Notes under the pieces: model-generated
Databases searched by the model: none
What the model was told of the DNA's origin: nothing
What the model saw: the letters and a program-made list of their open reading frames with translations, nothing else
DNA from: Streptomyces sp. CG4
Lineage (GTDB): Bacteria; Actinomycetota; Actinomycetes; Streptomycetales; Streptomycetaceae
DNA length: 64,000 bases
Direction: 5' to 3'
NCBI RefSeq assembly: GCF_041080655.1
Contig: NZ_CP163525.1
Span: 1,364,001-1,428,000 of the forward strand
Program-made: the position numbers and the translations under genes
In this document: in pieces, positions 1-8,647 of the stretch
How positions within the stretch are numbered: the stretch's first letter is position 1
How the letters are laid out: each line of letters opens with the position of its first letter

Positions 1-365
1 ACGGCGAGCTGGTGGACGAGCGCGGCGGAGGCCTCGTCCAGGAGATGGGCGTCGTCCACGACGAGGAGCCGTACGCCGGACAGGATCCGCACCGCGCGGT
101 GCAGGGAGACGGTGTCGGGCAGCAGGTGCGCGAAGGCCGCGAGGGGCAGGCCACGGGCCTCGGGCGTCCCGGTCACCAGGACGTGCTCCGTACCCCGGAC
201 CGCCTCGGTGATCAGCCGGGTCTTGCCGTGGCCGGCCGGTCCGGTGACCACGATGCCGGGCCGGCCGGCGGCCGACGCCGCGCGCACCAGCTCCAGTTCG
301 TCGTCCCGGCCGGTGAACGGCCAGGGCAGTTCGAGCGTCTTGGCGTCCTGTTCGTAAGTCCTCAC
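1..365 (-). CDS. LuxR/AfsR-like ATPase regulator, N-terminal part (runs off the window)
   Basis: The reverse strand is open from a GTG at 365 to the window edge. It begins with a FTGRDDELELVRAA-type lead-in, then a Walker A motif GPAGHGKT at residues 42-49 and a Walker B-like LLVVDDAHLLDE near residue 100. This order is typical of the nucleotide-binding domain of large actinobacterial regulators of the LuxR (LAL) or SARP/AfsR type. The C-terminal DNA-binding domain, which would separate those two, lies outside the window. No strong ribosome-binding site precedes the GTG, so the start is approximate. It is divergent from the next gene across about 95 bases. Confidence 0.7.
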   Translation of the reverse strand, partial: MRTYEQDAKTLELPWPFTGRDDELELVRAASAAGRPGIVVTGPAGHGKTRLITEAVRGTEHVLVTGTPEARGLPLAAFAHLLPDTVSLHRAVRILSGVRLLVVDDAHLLDEASAALVHQLA

Positions 366-459
366 ATGATGCAGAGGGCGTGTACTCAGTTTTGATACAG
401 GGCGACTTGAGTAGCCCCCGACTCAGGCGCCGGCAGCGGCGTGTGGGCAGGCTGGCCGC

Positions 460-1545
460 ATGACCCGACGCCACTGCTCGCTCCCGCGGCAGCCGGCCCC
501 GTGCTTCGCACCGGGGCTGACCGCCGAACGGCAGGGCGCGCTGCTCGCCGGGCGGCGGATGTGGGTCAACGGCACGGTCCTGCACTACTACTTCTACGCC
601 GGCGGTTCCGATGCCTCCGTGATCCCGGTCCCCGGGACCGGGGAACTGCGCCGGGTGCCGTGGGCCGGTGACGAAGCACAGCGGGAGGCGGTCCGCGACT
701 GCCTGCGCGAATGGCAGGGGCTCGGCATCGGTGTCACGTTCGCCGAGGTCGGCGACCGGCGCGAGGCGGAGCTGCGGATCGGGTTCCAGGCCGGCGGCGG
801 TTCCTGGTCGGCGGTGGGCCGGGAGGCGCTGTCGGCCGGCCGGAGCGAGCGCACCATGAACCTGGGCTGGGACGTGACGGGGCCCGGGGAGCGGGGCACG
901 GTCCTGCACCAGATCGGGCACGCGCTCGGCATGGTGCACGAGCACCAGAGCCCGTACGCCGGGCTGCACTGGGACGACGAGGCCGTGTACGCCGAGCTGG
1001 CGGGCCCGCCGAACTTCTGGAGCCGGGAGACAACGTACACGAACGTCCTGCGCGAGCTGGACGCCGGCGAGGCGAGCGGCTCGGTGTGGGATCCGCAGTC
1101 GGTGATGACGTTCCCGTTCGGTCCGGGGCTGGTGCTGGAGCCGGAGCAGTACCGCGGGGGGCTGGCTCCGGCCGGCGGGCCGTCGCCGGCCGACAAGGAG
1201 TTCGTGCTGCGCTGGTATCCGCCCGCCGACCCGGCGGGGCCGGCCGCGCTGGTGCCGTTCCGGTCCGCGGCGCTCGGTCTCGGGCCGGGCGAGCAGGCCG
1301 ACTTCACCGTCGAGCCGCCGGAGACCCGCGAGTACACCGTGGGCACCTTCGGCGACGCCGACAGCGTGCTCGTGGTCTTCGAGGAGCGCGACGGGGTGCC
1401 GCGCTTCCTCGCGGGCCACGACGACGGCAGCGGCCCGGACAACGCCGCCGTGCGGGTCCGGCTCGTCAAGGGCCGGCGCTATGTCGTCCGCGTCCGCCTC
1501 CACTCGACTTGGGGGTCGGGGGAGACAGCGGTCATGTGCTGGTGA
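460..1545 (+). CDS. Astacin-like metallopeptidase homologue with substituted catalytic residue
   Basis: The 361-residue protein resembles bacterial M12A/astacin-type metzincins. The zinc site is H150-Q-I-G-H154-ALGMV-H160-EH, and a Met-turn-like SVMTF lies downstream. In active members the second residue of HExxHxxGxxH is the general-base Glu; here codon CAG gives Gln, while all three zinc-ligand His are kept. The C-terminal third (about residue 255 onward) resembles a beta-sandwich pre-peptidase-type domain. No clear signal peptide is visible from this ATG, so secretion is uncertain. Zinc binding looks preserved and hydrolysis doubtful. It ends at a strong hairpin shared with the convergent monooxygenase gene. 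Confidence 0.75.
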   Translation: MTRRHCSLPRQPAPCFAPGLTAERQGALLAGRRMWVNGTVLHYYFYAGGSDASVIPVPGTGELRRVPWAGDEAQREAVRDCLREWQGLGIGVTFAEVGDRREAELRIGFQAGGGSWSAVGREALSAGRSERTMNLGWDVTGPGERGTVLHQIGHALGMVHEHQSPYAGLHWDDEAVYAELAGPPNFWSRETTYTNVLRELDAGEASGSVWDPQSVMTFPFGPGLVLEPEQYRGGLAPAGGPSPADKEFVLRWYPPADPAGPAALVPFRSAALGLGPGEQADFTVEPPETREYTVGTFGDADSVLVVFEERDGVPRFLAGHDDGSGPDNAAVRVRLVKGRRYVVRVRLHSTWGSGETAVMCW

Positions 1546-1588
1546 CAGCACACGGACGACACCGGCCACCGTCCGGCACCGGGGGGAA

Positions 1589-1631
1589 CGGCCGCGGACG
1601 TCACCTACGGGGGAGGTGACGTCCGCGGCCG
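1589..1631. terminator. Bidirectional hairpin terminator
   Basis: A perfect 18-bp inverted repeat (1589-1606 with 1614-1631) encloses a 7-nt loop, ACGGGGG. It lies between two convergent genes that end at 1545 (+) and 1721 (-). There is no U-tract, as is common in Streptomyces, so termination both ways is inferred from stem strength and position. Confidence 0.85.
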
Positions 1632-1720
1632 CACCGGTGCGCCCACCGTCGGTGCGCCGCTGGACGCCGGTGACCGGGTCCTGGGTCCGGTCCGCGCGAT
1701 CAGGGTGATCGCGCGGAACT

Positions 1721-3109
1721 TCACGACACGGCTCGCTCCGGCGCGTCGGCCGTGCCGGTGCCGGCGTCGGGGTGGGCGAGGCCCAGGTGGTCCCGGAGGG
1801 TGGTGCCCTGGTAGTCGGCGCGGAAGACGCCCTGTTCCTGCAGGAGCGGGACCACCTTGTCGGCGAACGGGTCCAGGCCGCCCGGGGTGATGTGCGGGAC
1901 GAGGATGAAGCCGTCGGAGGCGTCCGCCTGCACGAAGTCGTTGATGGTCTGCGCGACGGTGGCCGGGGAGCCGACGAAGGTCTGCCGGTTGCCGGTGTTG
2001 ATGACCAGATCGCGGATGGACCACTTGTTGGCCTCGGCGAGCTGCCGCCACTCCCGGGCGATGGCGACCGGGTCCCGGTACATGCGCACCTGGGCGCGGC
2101 CCCGGGAGATGTGGTCCTCGCTCACCACGGGGTCGACGTCGGGCAGCGGGCCCTCCGGGTCGTACGCCGACAGGTCCCGGTTCCACACGAATTCCAGGTG
2201 CTTGAGGGCGGTGGCGCCGCTGACCTGCTGGCGGCGGACCCAGCGGGCGAGTTCGGCGGCCTCCTGGTCGGTGTCGCCGAGGACGAACGTCGCGGCGGGC
2301 AGGATGAGCAGCTGGTCGTGCCGGCGGCCGTACTGGGCGAGCCGGTCCTTGACGTCCGTGTAGAAGGCCTGGCCCTCCTTCAGCGTCGAGTACCGGCTGA
2401 AGATCGCGTCCGCGCTGGAGGCGGCGAACTCGCGGCCCTCGTCGGAGTCGCCCGCCTGGAAGATCACCGGGCGGCCCTGCGGGGAGCGCGGGACGTTGAA
2501 CCGGCCGTGGATGTCGAAGTGCTGCCCCCGATGGACGAAGGCACCGGCCTGGGCGTCCCGCAGGAAGGTGCCGGTGGCCTGGTCGGCGAGGATCTCGTCG
2601 CCGCGCCAGGAGTCGAAGAGTTCGTGCGCGGTGGCGAGGAACTCCTTGGCGCGGGAGTAGCGCTCCTCCTGCGGCAGGAAGCCGCCGCGCCGGAAGTTCT
2701 CGCCGGTGAAAGCGTCCCAGGAGGTGACGACGTTCCACGCGGAGCGGCCGCCGGAGAGGTGGTCGAGGCTCGCGAACTGGCGGGCCACCTCGTACGGCTC
2801 GTTGAACGTGGAGTTGATGGTGCCGGTCAGACCGAGCCGGTCGGTGACGGCGGCCAGCGCGGCGAGCACGGTGAAGGTGTCGGGGCGGCCGACGACATCC
2901 AAGTCGTAGATTTTTCCGCCCTGTTCGCGCAGCCTGAGCCCTTCGGCGAGGAACAGGAAGTCGAACTTGGCGCGTTCGGCGGTCCGCGCGAAGTGTGCGA
3001 AGGAGCTGAACTCGATGTGGCTGCCGGCAGCCGGGTCGCTCCACACGGTGGTGTTGTTGACACCGGGGAAGTGGGCGGCCAGATGGATCTGCTTCAGCGG
3101 CTTGCTCAT
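1721..3109 (-). CDS. LLM-class flavin-dependent monooxygenase (NtaA/SnaA/DszA type)
   Basis: The 462-residue protein has the features of class C two-component flavin monooxygenases: HLAAHFPG at the N-terminus, FLAEGL, LDHLSGGRSAWNVVTS around residue 120, and PVIFQAGDSDEGREFAA around residue 218. Relatives use FMNH2 from a separate reductase to oxidise sulfur- or nitrogen-containing organics such as DBT sulfone, NTA or alkyl sulfides. No reductase is visible nearby. It is the last gene after the sister monooxygenase, 29 nt downstream of it, behind a sulfur-type leader peptide. That context points to release of sulfur from an organosulfur compound; the substrate is unknown. Confidence 0.85.
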   Translation of the reverse strand: MSKPLKQIHLAAHFPGVNNTTVWSDPAAGSHIEFSSFAHFARTAERAKFDFLFLAEGLRLREQGGKIYDLDVVGRPDTFTVLAALAAVTDRLGLTGTINSTFNEPYEVARQFASLDHLSGGRSAWNVVTSWDAFTGENFRRGGFLPQEERYSRAKEFLATAHELFDSWRGDEILADQATGTFLRDAQAGAFVHRGQHFDIHGRFNVPRSPQGRPVIFQAGDSDEGREFAASSADAIFSRYSTLKEGQAFYTDVKDRLAQYGRRHDQLLILPAATFVLGDTDQEAAELARWVRRQQVSGATALKHLEFVWNRDLSAYDPEGPLPDVDPVVSEDHISRGRAQVRMYRDPVAIAREWRQLAEANKWSIRDLVINTGNRQTFVGSPATVAQTINDFVQADASDGFILVPHITPGGLDPFADKVVPLLQEQGVFRADYQGTTLRDHLGLAHPDAGTGTADAPERAVS

Positions 3110-3138
3110 GGGGTGTGGTCGTCCTCTCCGGCTGCTGC

Positions 3139-4347
3139 TCAGGCGACGGATGCGGCGTAGCGGTTGGCGGGGCGGGCGAGGCCGAGCAGGCCGCGCAGGG
3201 TGTCGGCCTCATAGGCATCCCGGAAGCGGCCTCGGCGCTGGAGTTCGGGCACCAGGTCGCGGCTGATGCGGGGCAGGTCGTGACCGGCGACGGCGGGCCG
3301 CAGCCGGAACCCGGTCAGCCCACCGGTCGCCAACTCCTCCAGTACATCGGCGAGTTGAGTGGCTGTACCGGTGAAGATCCGGGCGTCGCTGGTGTACGGC
3401 TCACCGGCGAGCGCGTCCAGGCGGTCGCGGCGGGCCTCCGCCTGCGCCCGGCTGTCGTCGAGGAAGACGACGAGGTCGCCGAAGACATGCAGGGTGTCCC
3501 CGGCCCGGCCGGCCGCCTGCTGCCCGGCGCGGATCTCGGCGACGAGCGCGCGGGCCTGGTCCGCGTCGCGCGGGGTGACGTACCCGATGTCGGCCTGGCG
3601 GGCCACGAGCTGATACCCGACGGGCTGGTGGGCGAGGGCCGTGACCAGCGGCTGGCCCTGCGGCGGCCGGGGCGTGATCGAGGGGCCCTTGACGCTGAAG
3701 TGGCGGCCCTCGAAGTCGATGTAGTGCAGCTTGTCCCGGTCGACGAAGCGGCCCGTCGCCGTGTCCCGGATCTCGGCGTCGTCCTCCCAGCTGTCCCAGA
3801 GCCGGCGCACCACTTCCACATAGTCGGCGGCCTCGTCGAACAGTTCGGTGATCACGTCCTGCGCGGCCGGGCTGTCGTAGGCCTCGATACGGCGGATGGT
3901 ACGGCGGCCGAAGTGGGCGGCCTCGTTCGGCCGGCCGCTGACCTGCACGCGCAGTCCGGCGCGGCCGGTGCTGACGTAGTCGAGGGTGGCGATTGCCTTG
4001 GAGATGTGGAACGGCTCGGTGTGCGTGGACACGACGGTCGGCACCAGGCCTATGTGCCGGGTGAGGGGGGCCACGCGGGAGGCGACGAGGACCGCGTCGA
4101 GCCGGCCGCGTATCCGGTCGGTGCGGTCGTCGGGGTCGAGGAAGTGCGAGGACTGCGGGCCGAGACCGTCCTCCAGGGTGACGAGGTCGAGGAGGCCGCG
4201 CTCGGCCTCGGCGACCAGGTCGGCCCAGTAGCCGGCGGTGAACAGGTCCCGGGGGCGGGCGACCGGCTCGCGCCAGGAGGCGGGGTGCCATCCGGTGCCG
4301 TCCAGGGCCACGGCAAGGTGCAGGTGAGAAGCGGGAGTTGAGGACAC
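3139..4347 (-). CDS. LLM-class flavin-dependent monooxygenase
   Basis: A 402-residue bacterial-luciferase-like TIM-barrel oxidoreductase with LHLAVALDGTGWHPASWR at the N-terminus, LVTLEDGLGP, LDYVSTGRAGLRVQVS and GYVTPRDADQARAL. The GTG start at 4347 is chosen over an upstream extension because AAGGAAGG lies 6-7 nt before it. It precedes the NtaA-type gene in one operon. The leader peptide at 4461-4571 lies 113 nt upstream, so attenuation by sulfur or cysteine supply is likely. It may be an accessory desulfurising enzyme acting on the same organosulfur source; this is inferred from context only. Confidence 0.82.
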   Translation of the reverse strand: MSSTPASHLHLAVALDGTGWHPASWREPVARPRDLFTAGYWADLVAEAERGLLDLVTLEDGLGPQSSHFLDPDDRTDRIRGRLDAVLVASRVAPLTRHIGLVPTVVSTHTEPFHISKAIATLDYVSTGRAGLRVQVSGRPNEAAHFGRRTIRRIEAYDSPAAQDVITELFDEAADYVEVVRRLWDSWEDDAEIRDTATGRFVDRDKLHYIDFEGRHFSVKGPSITPRPPQGQPLVTALAHQPVGYQLVARQADIGYVTPRDADQARALVAEIRAGQQAAGRAGDTLHVFGDLVVFLDDSRAQAEARRDRLDALAGEPYTSDARIFTGTATQLADVLEELATGGLTGFRLRPAVAGHDLPRISRDLVPELQRRGRFRDAYEADTLRGLLGLARPANRYAASVA

Positions 4348-4460
4348 GGCGGTGCCTTCCTTGATGTCCGTCCGTACGACAGGACCGGCTCGCGAGGGCA
4401 GGCGTCGGCGAGGGCGAGCGCGGTGGGAGGAGACTTGGGCCCTTGAGCCCGGGAGACAGG

Positions 4461-4571
4461 TCAGCGGCGACAGAGCGCGGCGGACACGCGCTGGAGATCT
4501 ATGTGCGGCCGGGAGTACAGACGGGCGGACCGGTAGGGGTGCGGGACGCACAGCGGGATTACGTGTGTCAC
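4461..4571 (-). CDS. Sulfur-type leader peptide 1 (36 aa)
   Basis: A GTG start at 4571 with GGAGG upstream opens a 36-codon ORF ending in SRPHIDLQRVSAALCRR. Small peptides ending in an R-H-(V/I)-D-L-x-R-V-x-(S/A)-A-L-C motif sit upstream of sulfur and cysteine operons in actinobacteria and are thought to act in cis by ribosome-mediated attenuation at the Cys codon. This one precedes the two monooxygenase genes. Two related copies occur at 8648-8797 and 9985-10107. Confidence 0.8.
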   Translation of the reverse strand: MTHVIPLCVPHPYRSARLYSRPHIDLQRVSAALCRR

Positions 4572-4627
4572 GACCGTCACCTCCGTCCGTCTGCCGGGGC
4601 GGACCGTCTCGGCCGCCTGGCGGGTCT

Positions 4628-4666
4628 CGTCCTGCGTCACAACCGGATCCCGTCTTGAGTCACAAC
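4628..4666. repeat. Direct repeat upstream of leader peptide 1
   Basis: CGTCCTGCGTCACAAC (4628-4643) recurs as CGTCTTGAGTCACAAC (4651-4666), 13 of 16 identical and 23 nt apart. It lies 57-95 nt upstream of the leader start, overlapping the end of the GNAT gene. The roughly two-helical-turn spacing would suit a dimeric regulator; no regulator is identified. Confidence 0.5.
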
Positions 4667-5472
4667 GCACGGCCGGCATGGGTTGTTCCCGCGCACGCGC
4701 CTGTTCCGGCGGACTCGTTCGTCCCCGCGCACGAGCCTGTTCCAGCGGACTCGTTCGTCCCCGCGCAGCGGACCCGCGCGATCCGGTTGCGGCGGCGCAG
4801 GACGAACCCGATCGACTCGTAGAGCCGGATCGCGCGCGTGTTGTCGGCGGCGGCGTGCAGGAACGGGGTGTCCCCGCGCTCCCGGATGCCCCACGCGACG
4901 GCGCGCACCAGCCGGGTGGCCAGCCCCCGGCCCCGATGGCCGGAGTCGGTGCAGACCGCGCTGATCTCGGTCCAGCCGGGCAGCCGCAGCCGCTCCCCCG
5001 CCATGGCGATCAGCCGCCCCTGGTGCCGGATGCCGAGATAGGTGCCCATCTCGACGGTCCGTTCCAGGAACGGGCCCGGCCGGGTGCGGGCGACCAGGTC
5101 CAGGATCTCGGGGACGTCGGCGCGCCCGAGCCGTACGGCTTCCGGGGCCGGTTCGGCGCGCAGCGCGACATCGACCAACTGGACGCCCTCTCCGCTGCCT
5201 TCGAGCCGCCAGTCGTCGGGCACCCGGTCGACGGGCTTGATCCTTACGGTGGTTCCGGGCCCGACGAGAGTGCGCAGGTCCTGCCAGGCGGAAGGGTCCG
5301 CCGGGTCGGCGAGCGCGGCCAAGGCGTAGACGCCGTTCTCGTATCGCGCGGCGCGGCCGAGGCGTTCGGCCAAGTGGGCGTGCGGTCCGGTCAGTGCGGC
5401 CCAGACGGCGTTGTCGAGCACATGGGTGGCGGGGGTGGCTCCGTCTCCGCGGAGGTCGGTCTGGAGGGACAC
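4660..5472 (-). CDS. GNAT-family N-acetyltransferase with repeated C-terminal tail
   Basis: The 270-residue protein carries a GNAT core in its second half: EISAVCTDSGHRGRGLATRLV (acetyl-CoA loop Q/RxxGxG type) and DNTRAIRLYESIGFVLRRR. This matches the FR47-like subgroup of predicted acetyltransferases. The GTG at 5472 follows the lipoprotein gene by 46 nt, so it belongs to the ABC-transporter operon. After the fold should end, the protein continues with two 12-residue repeats (CAGTNESAGTGS type) and a partial third, made by a 36-nt DNA repeat; this tail is probably a recent expansion. The substrate is unknown. Confidence 0.8.
   Translation of the reverse strand: MSLQTDLRGDGATPATHVLDNAVWAALTGPHAHLAERLGRAARYENGVYALAALADPADPSAWQDLRTLVGPGTTVRIKPVDRVPDDWRLEGSGEGVQLVDVALRAEPAPEAVRLGRADVPEILDLVARTRPGPFLERTVEMGTYLGIRHQGRLIAMAGERLRLPGWTEISAVCTDSGHRGRGLATRLVRAVAWGIRERGDTPFLHAAADNTRAIRLYESIGFVLRRRNRIARVRCAGTNESAGTGSCAGTNESAGTGACAGTTHAGRAL
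4688..4759. repeat. 36-nt tandem repeat, two copies
   Basis: Units 4688-4723 and 4724-4759 differ at two positions, and a partial third unit follows. The length is a multiple of three, so on the minus strand the array adds in-frame 12-residue repeats to the C-terminus of the acetyltransferase. Confidence 0.85.
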
Positions 5473-5518
5473 GGCGGCGGAGCCTCTCTCGATTCGGTTC
5501 GGGCGGGCGGGCGGTGGG

Positions 5519-6541
5519 TCAGGAGTTGTCCAGGGGCAGGCCGGGCGGGTTGACCTCGGACCGGGCGACGGCCTCGTTGGAGAGGTTGTAGGCCTTCAGC
5601 AGCTGGGCGTACTGACCGTGCCTGATCAGGTAGTTGAGGGCGTCGGCGAGCGGCTTGGCGAGACCGCTGTCCTTCTTCGCGGTCGCCGCGATCAGTCCCT
5701 GCAGGGTCGTGCCCGCACCGGAGATCTTGCCCGCGTTGCGGGTAGCGTCGGGCGTGTTCGCGACCTGGGTGATGTGGTACGCGATGCCGGGGTTGGGGCC
5801 GAAGTAGACGTCGATCTTGCCGCTGGCCAGGGCCAGATAGGTGCTGTTGTGGTCCGGGAAGTACTTGACGGTGACCGCCTTGCCCTCCTTGGCCAGCTTG
5901 GCCTTCCACTCCAGGAGGATCTTCTCCTGGTTGGTGCCGGAGCTCACGGAGACGGTCCTGCCCGCGAGGTTCTCGTAGTTTCCGTCGAAGTTCCAGGTGC
6001 TCTTCCTCGGCACCTCGAAGGCGAGGTTGTCCTGACGGTAGGAGGCGAACTCGTACTTCTTCTTGCGCTCCTCGGTGTCGGTGACGTTGGAGAAGGCGAC
6101 GTCGACCTTGCCGCTGTCGATGCCGACGAAGAGGTTCTCCCAGGTGAAGTTCCTCAGCTCGGACTTGAGGCCGAAGACGGCGGCGACCAGACGTCCGAGG
6201 TCGGGTTCGGAACCGGTGAGGGTCTTCTGGTCGTTGCCCACGTACGCCAGCGGCGGGAACCCGGCCGGCAGCGCGCCCTCGCCGATGACGAGCTTGCCGC
6301 TCTTGCGGAGGGCGGCGGGCAGTTCGGCGCTGATGGACTTCACCTCGGACACCTTGACGGTGGTCTGCTGGGCCGCGCCGTTGGCGACCTGTCCGACGAC
6401 GACCTCGCCGGACCTGGCGCTGTCGGTGGTGGCGGCGTCGCTGTCGCCACCGCAGGCGGCGAGCCCGGTGGCCAGGGTGGCGACGGCGGTCGCCGCGGTG
6501 ATGCCGCGTATCAGGCTGCGTCGGGAGAGGTGGCTGCGCAT
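5519..6541 (-). CDS. ABC transporter substrate-binding lipoprotein (polar amino acid / sulfur compound type)
   Basis: The 340-residue protein starts with a twin-arginine-like RRSLIRGITAAT segment and a lipobox LAAC, so it should be exported, lipidated and anchored outside. The mature part matches family 3 solute-binding proteins: GSEPDLGRLVAAVFG, VDVAFSNVTDTEERKKKYEFA and the YLALASGKIDVYFG region. It is encoded between the ATPase and the GNAT gene. Family 3 proteins bind amino acids; the leader peptide ahead of the operon and the neighbouring monooxygenases suggest a sulfur-containing ligand such as a cystine- or methionine-related compound. Confidence 0.85.
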   Translation of the reverse strand: MRSHLSRRSLIRGITAATAVATLATGLAACGGDSDAATTDSARSGEVVVGQVANGAAQQTTVKVSEVKSISAELPAALRKSGKLVIGEGALPAGFPPLAYVGNDQKTLTGSEPDLGRLVAAVFGLKSELRNFTWENLFVGIDSGKVDVAFSNVTDTEERKKKYEFASYRQDNLAFEVPRKSTWNFDGNYENLAGRTVSVSSGTNQEKILLEWKAKLAKEGKAVTVKYFPDHNSTYLALASGKIDVYFGPNPGIAYHITQVANTPDATRNAGKISGAGTTLQGLIAATAKKDSGLAKPLADALNYLIRHGQYAQLLKAYNLSNEAVARSEVNPPGLPLDNS

Positions 6542-6550
6542 GGCTGTCCT

Positions 6551-6590
6551 TGTCGTTCGGAATCGTTCGGGGTCGTTCGGGGTCGTTCGG
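6551..6590. repeat. Four 10-nt tandem repeats between ATPase and lipoprotein genes
   Basis: Four consecutive 10-mers share TCGTTCGG, with AA, GG or TG in front. They lie in the 76-nt gap upstream of the lipoprotein start. They look like simple slippage repeats; a role in mRNA stability or differential expression is possible but unsupported. Confidence 0.7.
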
Positions 6591-6617
6591 AAGGGTGATG
6601 GTGGCCGGGGAGGGAGG

Positions 6618-7409
6618 TCAGAGGACCTTGGCCAGGAAGTCCCGGGTGCGCTGGTGCCCGGGCCGGTCCAGGACCTCCTGGGGCGGGCCCTGTTCGACGA
6701 TCCGGCCGGCGTCGAGGAAGACGATCCGGTCGGCGACCTCGCGGGCGAAGCCGATCTCGTGGGTGACGATGACCAGGGTGGTGCCGCTGGTGGCGAGGTC
6801 CTTGATGACGGCGAGCACCTCGCCGACCAGTTCGGGGTCGAGCGCGGAGGTGGGCTCGTCGAAGAGGATGATGCCGGGGCGCAGCGCGAGGGCGCGGGCG
6901 ATGGCCACCCGCTGCTGCTGCCCGCCGGACAACTGGCGCGGATAGGCGCCGGTGCGGTCGCCGAGGCCGACCCGGGTGAGCAGTTCGCGGGCCAGCTCCA
7001 GCGCCTCGGGCTTGGTCAGCTTCCCGGTGGCGACGGGCGCGGCGGCGACGTTGTCGAGGACGGTCAGATGCGGGAAGAGGTTGAAGTTCTGGAAGACGAA
7101 GCCGATCCGGCTGCGCTGGGCGAGGAGGGCGCGCTCGCTCAGCTCCTTCAGCCGGCCGCCTCTGCCACGCGTGACGCCGATCAGCTCGCCGCCGACACTG
7201 ACCTGGCCGATCTCGGGCTTCTCCAGGTGGTTGACGACCCGCAACAGGGTGGACTTGCCGGAGCCGGAGGGGCCGATGACGACGGTGACCTCGCCGGGGC
7301 GCACGGTCAGGTCGATGCCGTCGAGTACGCGCTGGGCGCCGTACCACTTGTGGACGTCGCGGATCTCCAGCGCGGCCGGGACCGGCGCCGGTGTGTCGGT
7401 GGTGGTCAT
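6618..7409 (-). CDS. ABC transporter ATP-binding protein (polar amino acid family)
   Basis: A 263-residue ATPase with Walker A GPSGSGKST, Q-loop FQNFNLFPHLTVLDN, signature LSGGQQQRVAIARAL, Walker B IILFDEPTSALDPE and H-loop THE. The NFNLFPH sequence and the short length are typical of GlnQ/HisP-like importers. The ATG overlaps the permease stop by 4 nt (ATGA), so the two are translationally coupled and should form one complex at the membrane with the downstream lipoprotein. Confidence 0.93.
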   Translation of the reverse strand: MTTTDTPAPVPAALEIRDVHKWYGAQRVLDGIDLTVRPGEVTVVIGPSGSGKSTLLRVVNHLEKPEIGQVSVGGELIGVTRGRGGRLKELSERALLAQRSRIGFVFQNFNLFPHLTVLDNVAAAPVATGKLTKPEALELARELLTRVGLGDRTGAYPRQLSGGQQQRVAIARALALRPGIILFDEPTSALDPELVGEVLAVIKDLATSGTTLVIVTHEIGFAREVADRIVFLDAGRIVEQGPPQEVLDRPGHQRTRDFLAKVL

Positions 7410-8386
7410 ACTGCGGCCTCCCTGCGCAGCCGGGCCCGGAACTCGGCGAGGCCCGCGCGTGCCTTCTGCAGCGGAGTCGGCGGCAGGGTGCGGGTGGCGC
7501 CCCGCGCGAAGTACCGCTCGACGTAGTACTGGACGACGGACACGGCGCTGGTGAGGATCGGGTACCAGACGGTGGCGACCAGCAGCAGCGGCACGATGTC
7601 GCCGGGGTACGTGCTGCCCATGGTCTGCACGGAGCCGAACAGGTCGAGCAGCGAGACGTAGAACACCAGCGAGGTGCTCTTGATCAGGCCGATGAGCTGG
7701 TTGACGTAGTTCGGGGTGATGGACCTCAGGGCCTGCGGGAGGACGATCCGGCTGAACTGGTAGTGCCTGGGCAGGCCGAGGGCGGCGGCCGCCTCGTGCT
7801 GGCCCTGGTCGACGGAGAGGACGCCGCCGCGTACGACCTCCGCCGCGTACGCCGCCTCGTTGAGGCTGAGCCCGACCACGGCGACCGTCATGTCGGTGGC
7901 GAGGCGCGACTCGTCGAAGGTGACGAAGGCGGGCCCGAAGGGGATGCCGAGGCTCAGCGTCTTGTACAGGGCCGAGAAGTTGTAGAGGAAGATCAGGACG
8001 ACGATCAGCGGCACCGAGCGGAACAGCCACGTGTAGGTCCAGCTCACGGCGCGCAGGACCGGGCTGCCCGACTGCCGGCCGAGGGCCAGCAGGATGCCGC
8101 CGAAAAGGCCCAGCACGGCGCTGAGCGCGGTGACTTCGAGGGTGACGAGAAGCCCGTCGAGGACGGTGGGACGCAGGAACCAGTAGCGGAAGCGGTCCCA
8201 CTGGTAGAACGGGTTCGTGGCCAGTCCGTGCAGGATCTGCACGACGAGCACGAGGACGACGGCGGTGGCGATCCACCGGCCGGGGCGGCGCAGCGGCTGA
8301 ACCCGCTGTGCGGATACGGATGGTGAGGGGGCGTCGGCAGGTGGTGCCTCGGCGAGCGAGACGGCGGCGCCTGGGGGTTCACTCAT
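7406..8386 (-). CDS. ABC transporter permease (polar amino acid family)
   Basis: The 326-residue membrane protein has several hydrophobic segments and the family's EAA-type loop, EAAYAAEVVRGGVLSVDQGQ, followed by EAAAALGLPRHYQFSRIVLPQ. It is longer at the N-terminus than typical HisM-type permeases, with a roughly 40-residue cytoplasmic extension. It is the first structural gene after leader peptide 2 and overlaps the ATPase start. A homodimer is expected because no second permease gene is present. Confidence 0.9.
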   Translation of the reverse strand: MSEPPGAAVSLAEAPPADAPSPSVSAQRVQPLRRPGRWIATAVVLVLVVQILHGLATNPFYQWDRFRYWFLRPTVLDGLLVTLEVTALSAVLGLFGGILLALGRQSGSPVLRAVSWTYTWLFRSVPLIVVLIFLYNFSALYKTLSLGIPFGPAFVTFDESRLATDMTVAVVGLSLNEAAYAAEVVRGGVLSVDQGQHEAAAALGLPRHYQFSRIVLPQALRSITPNYVNQLIGLIKSTSLVFYVSLLDLFGSVQTMGSTYPGDIVPLLLVATVWYPILTSAVSVVQYYVERYFARGATRTLPPTPLQKARAGLAEFRARLRREAAV

Positions 8387-8647
8387 GACGGGCTCCGGCG
8401 GAGTCGGACGCCCCGGGACGCGCGGCGGACGCGTACGGGTCGCGACGGCACTACGGCACGAGGCGGCGCACGGCAGCGCGCGGGAACCGGGGACTGGGCG
8501 GGCGACGGCACACCGCGGGGGCGGTGTGCCTCAGGAGCGCGAGGCTCGAACGGGACGGCCTGGAAGGAGACGGCCGGGAAAGTGACGGCCTGGAAAGGGA
8601 CCAGCCGGAGGGAGACGGGCTGGAAGGAGACGGGCCGGAAGCAGGCG

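Noticed and set aside
3115-4341. Plus-strand open frame opposite the second monooxygenase
   Set aside because: It is Gly/Val-rich without motifs; the minus strand encodes a recognisable luciferase-like protein with a good SD.
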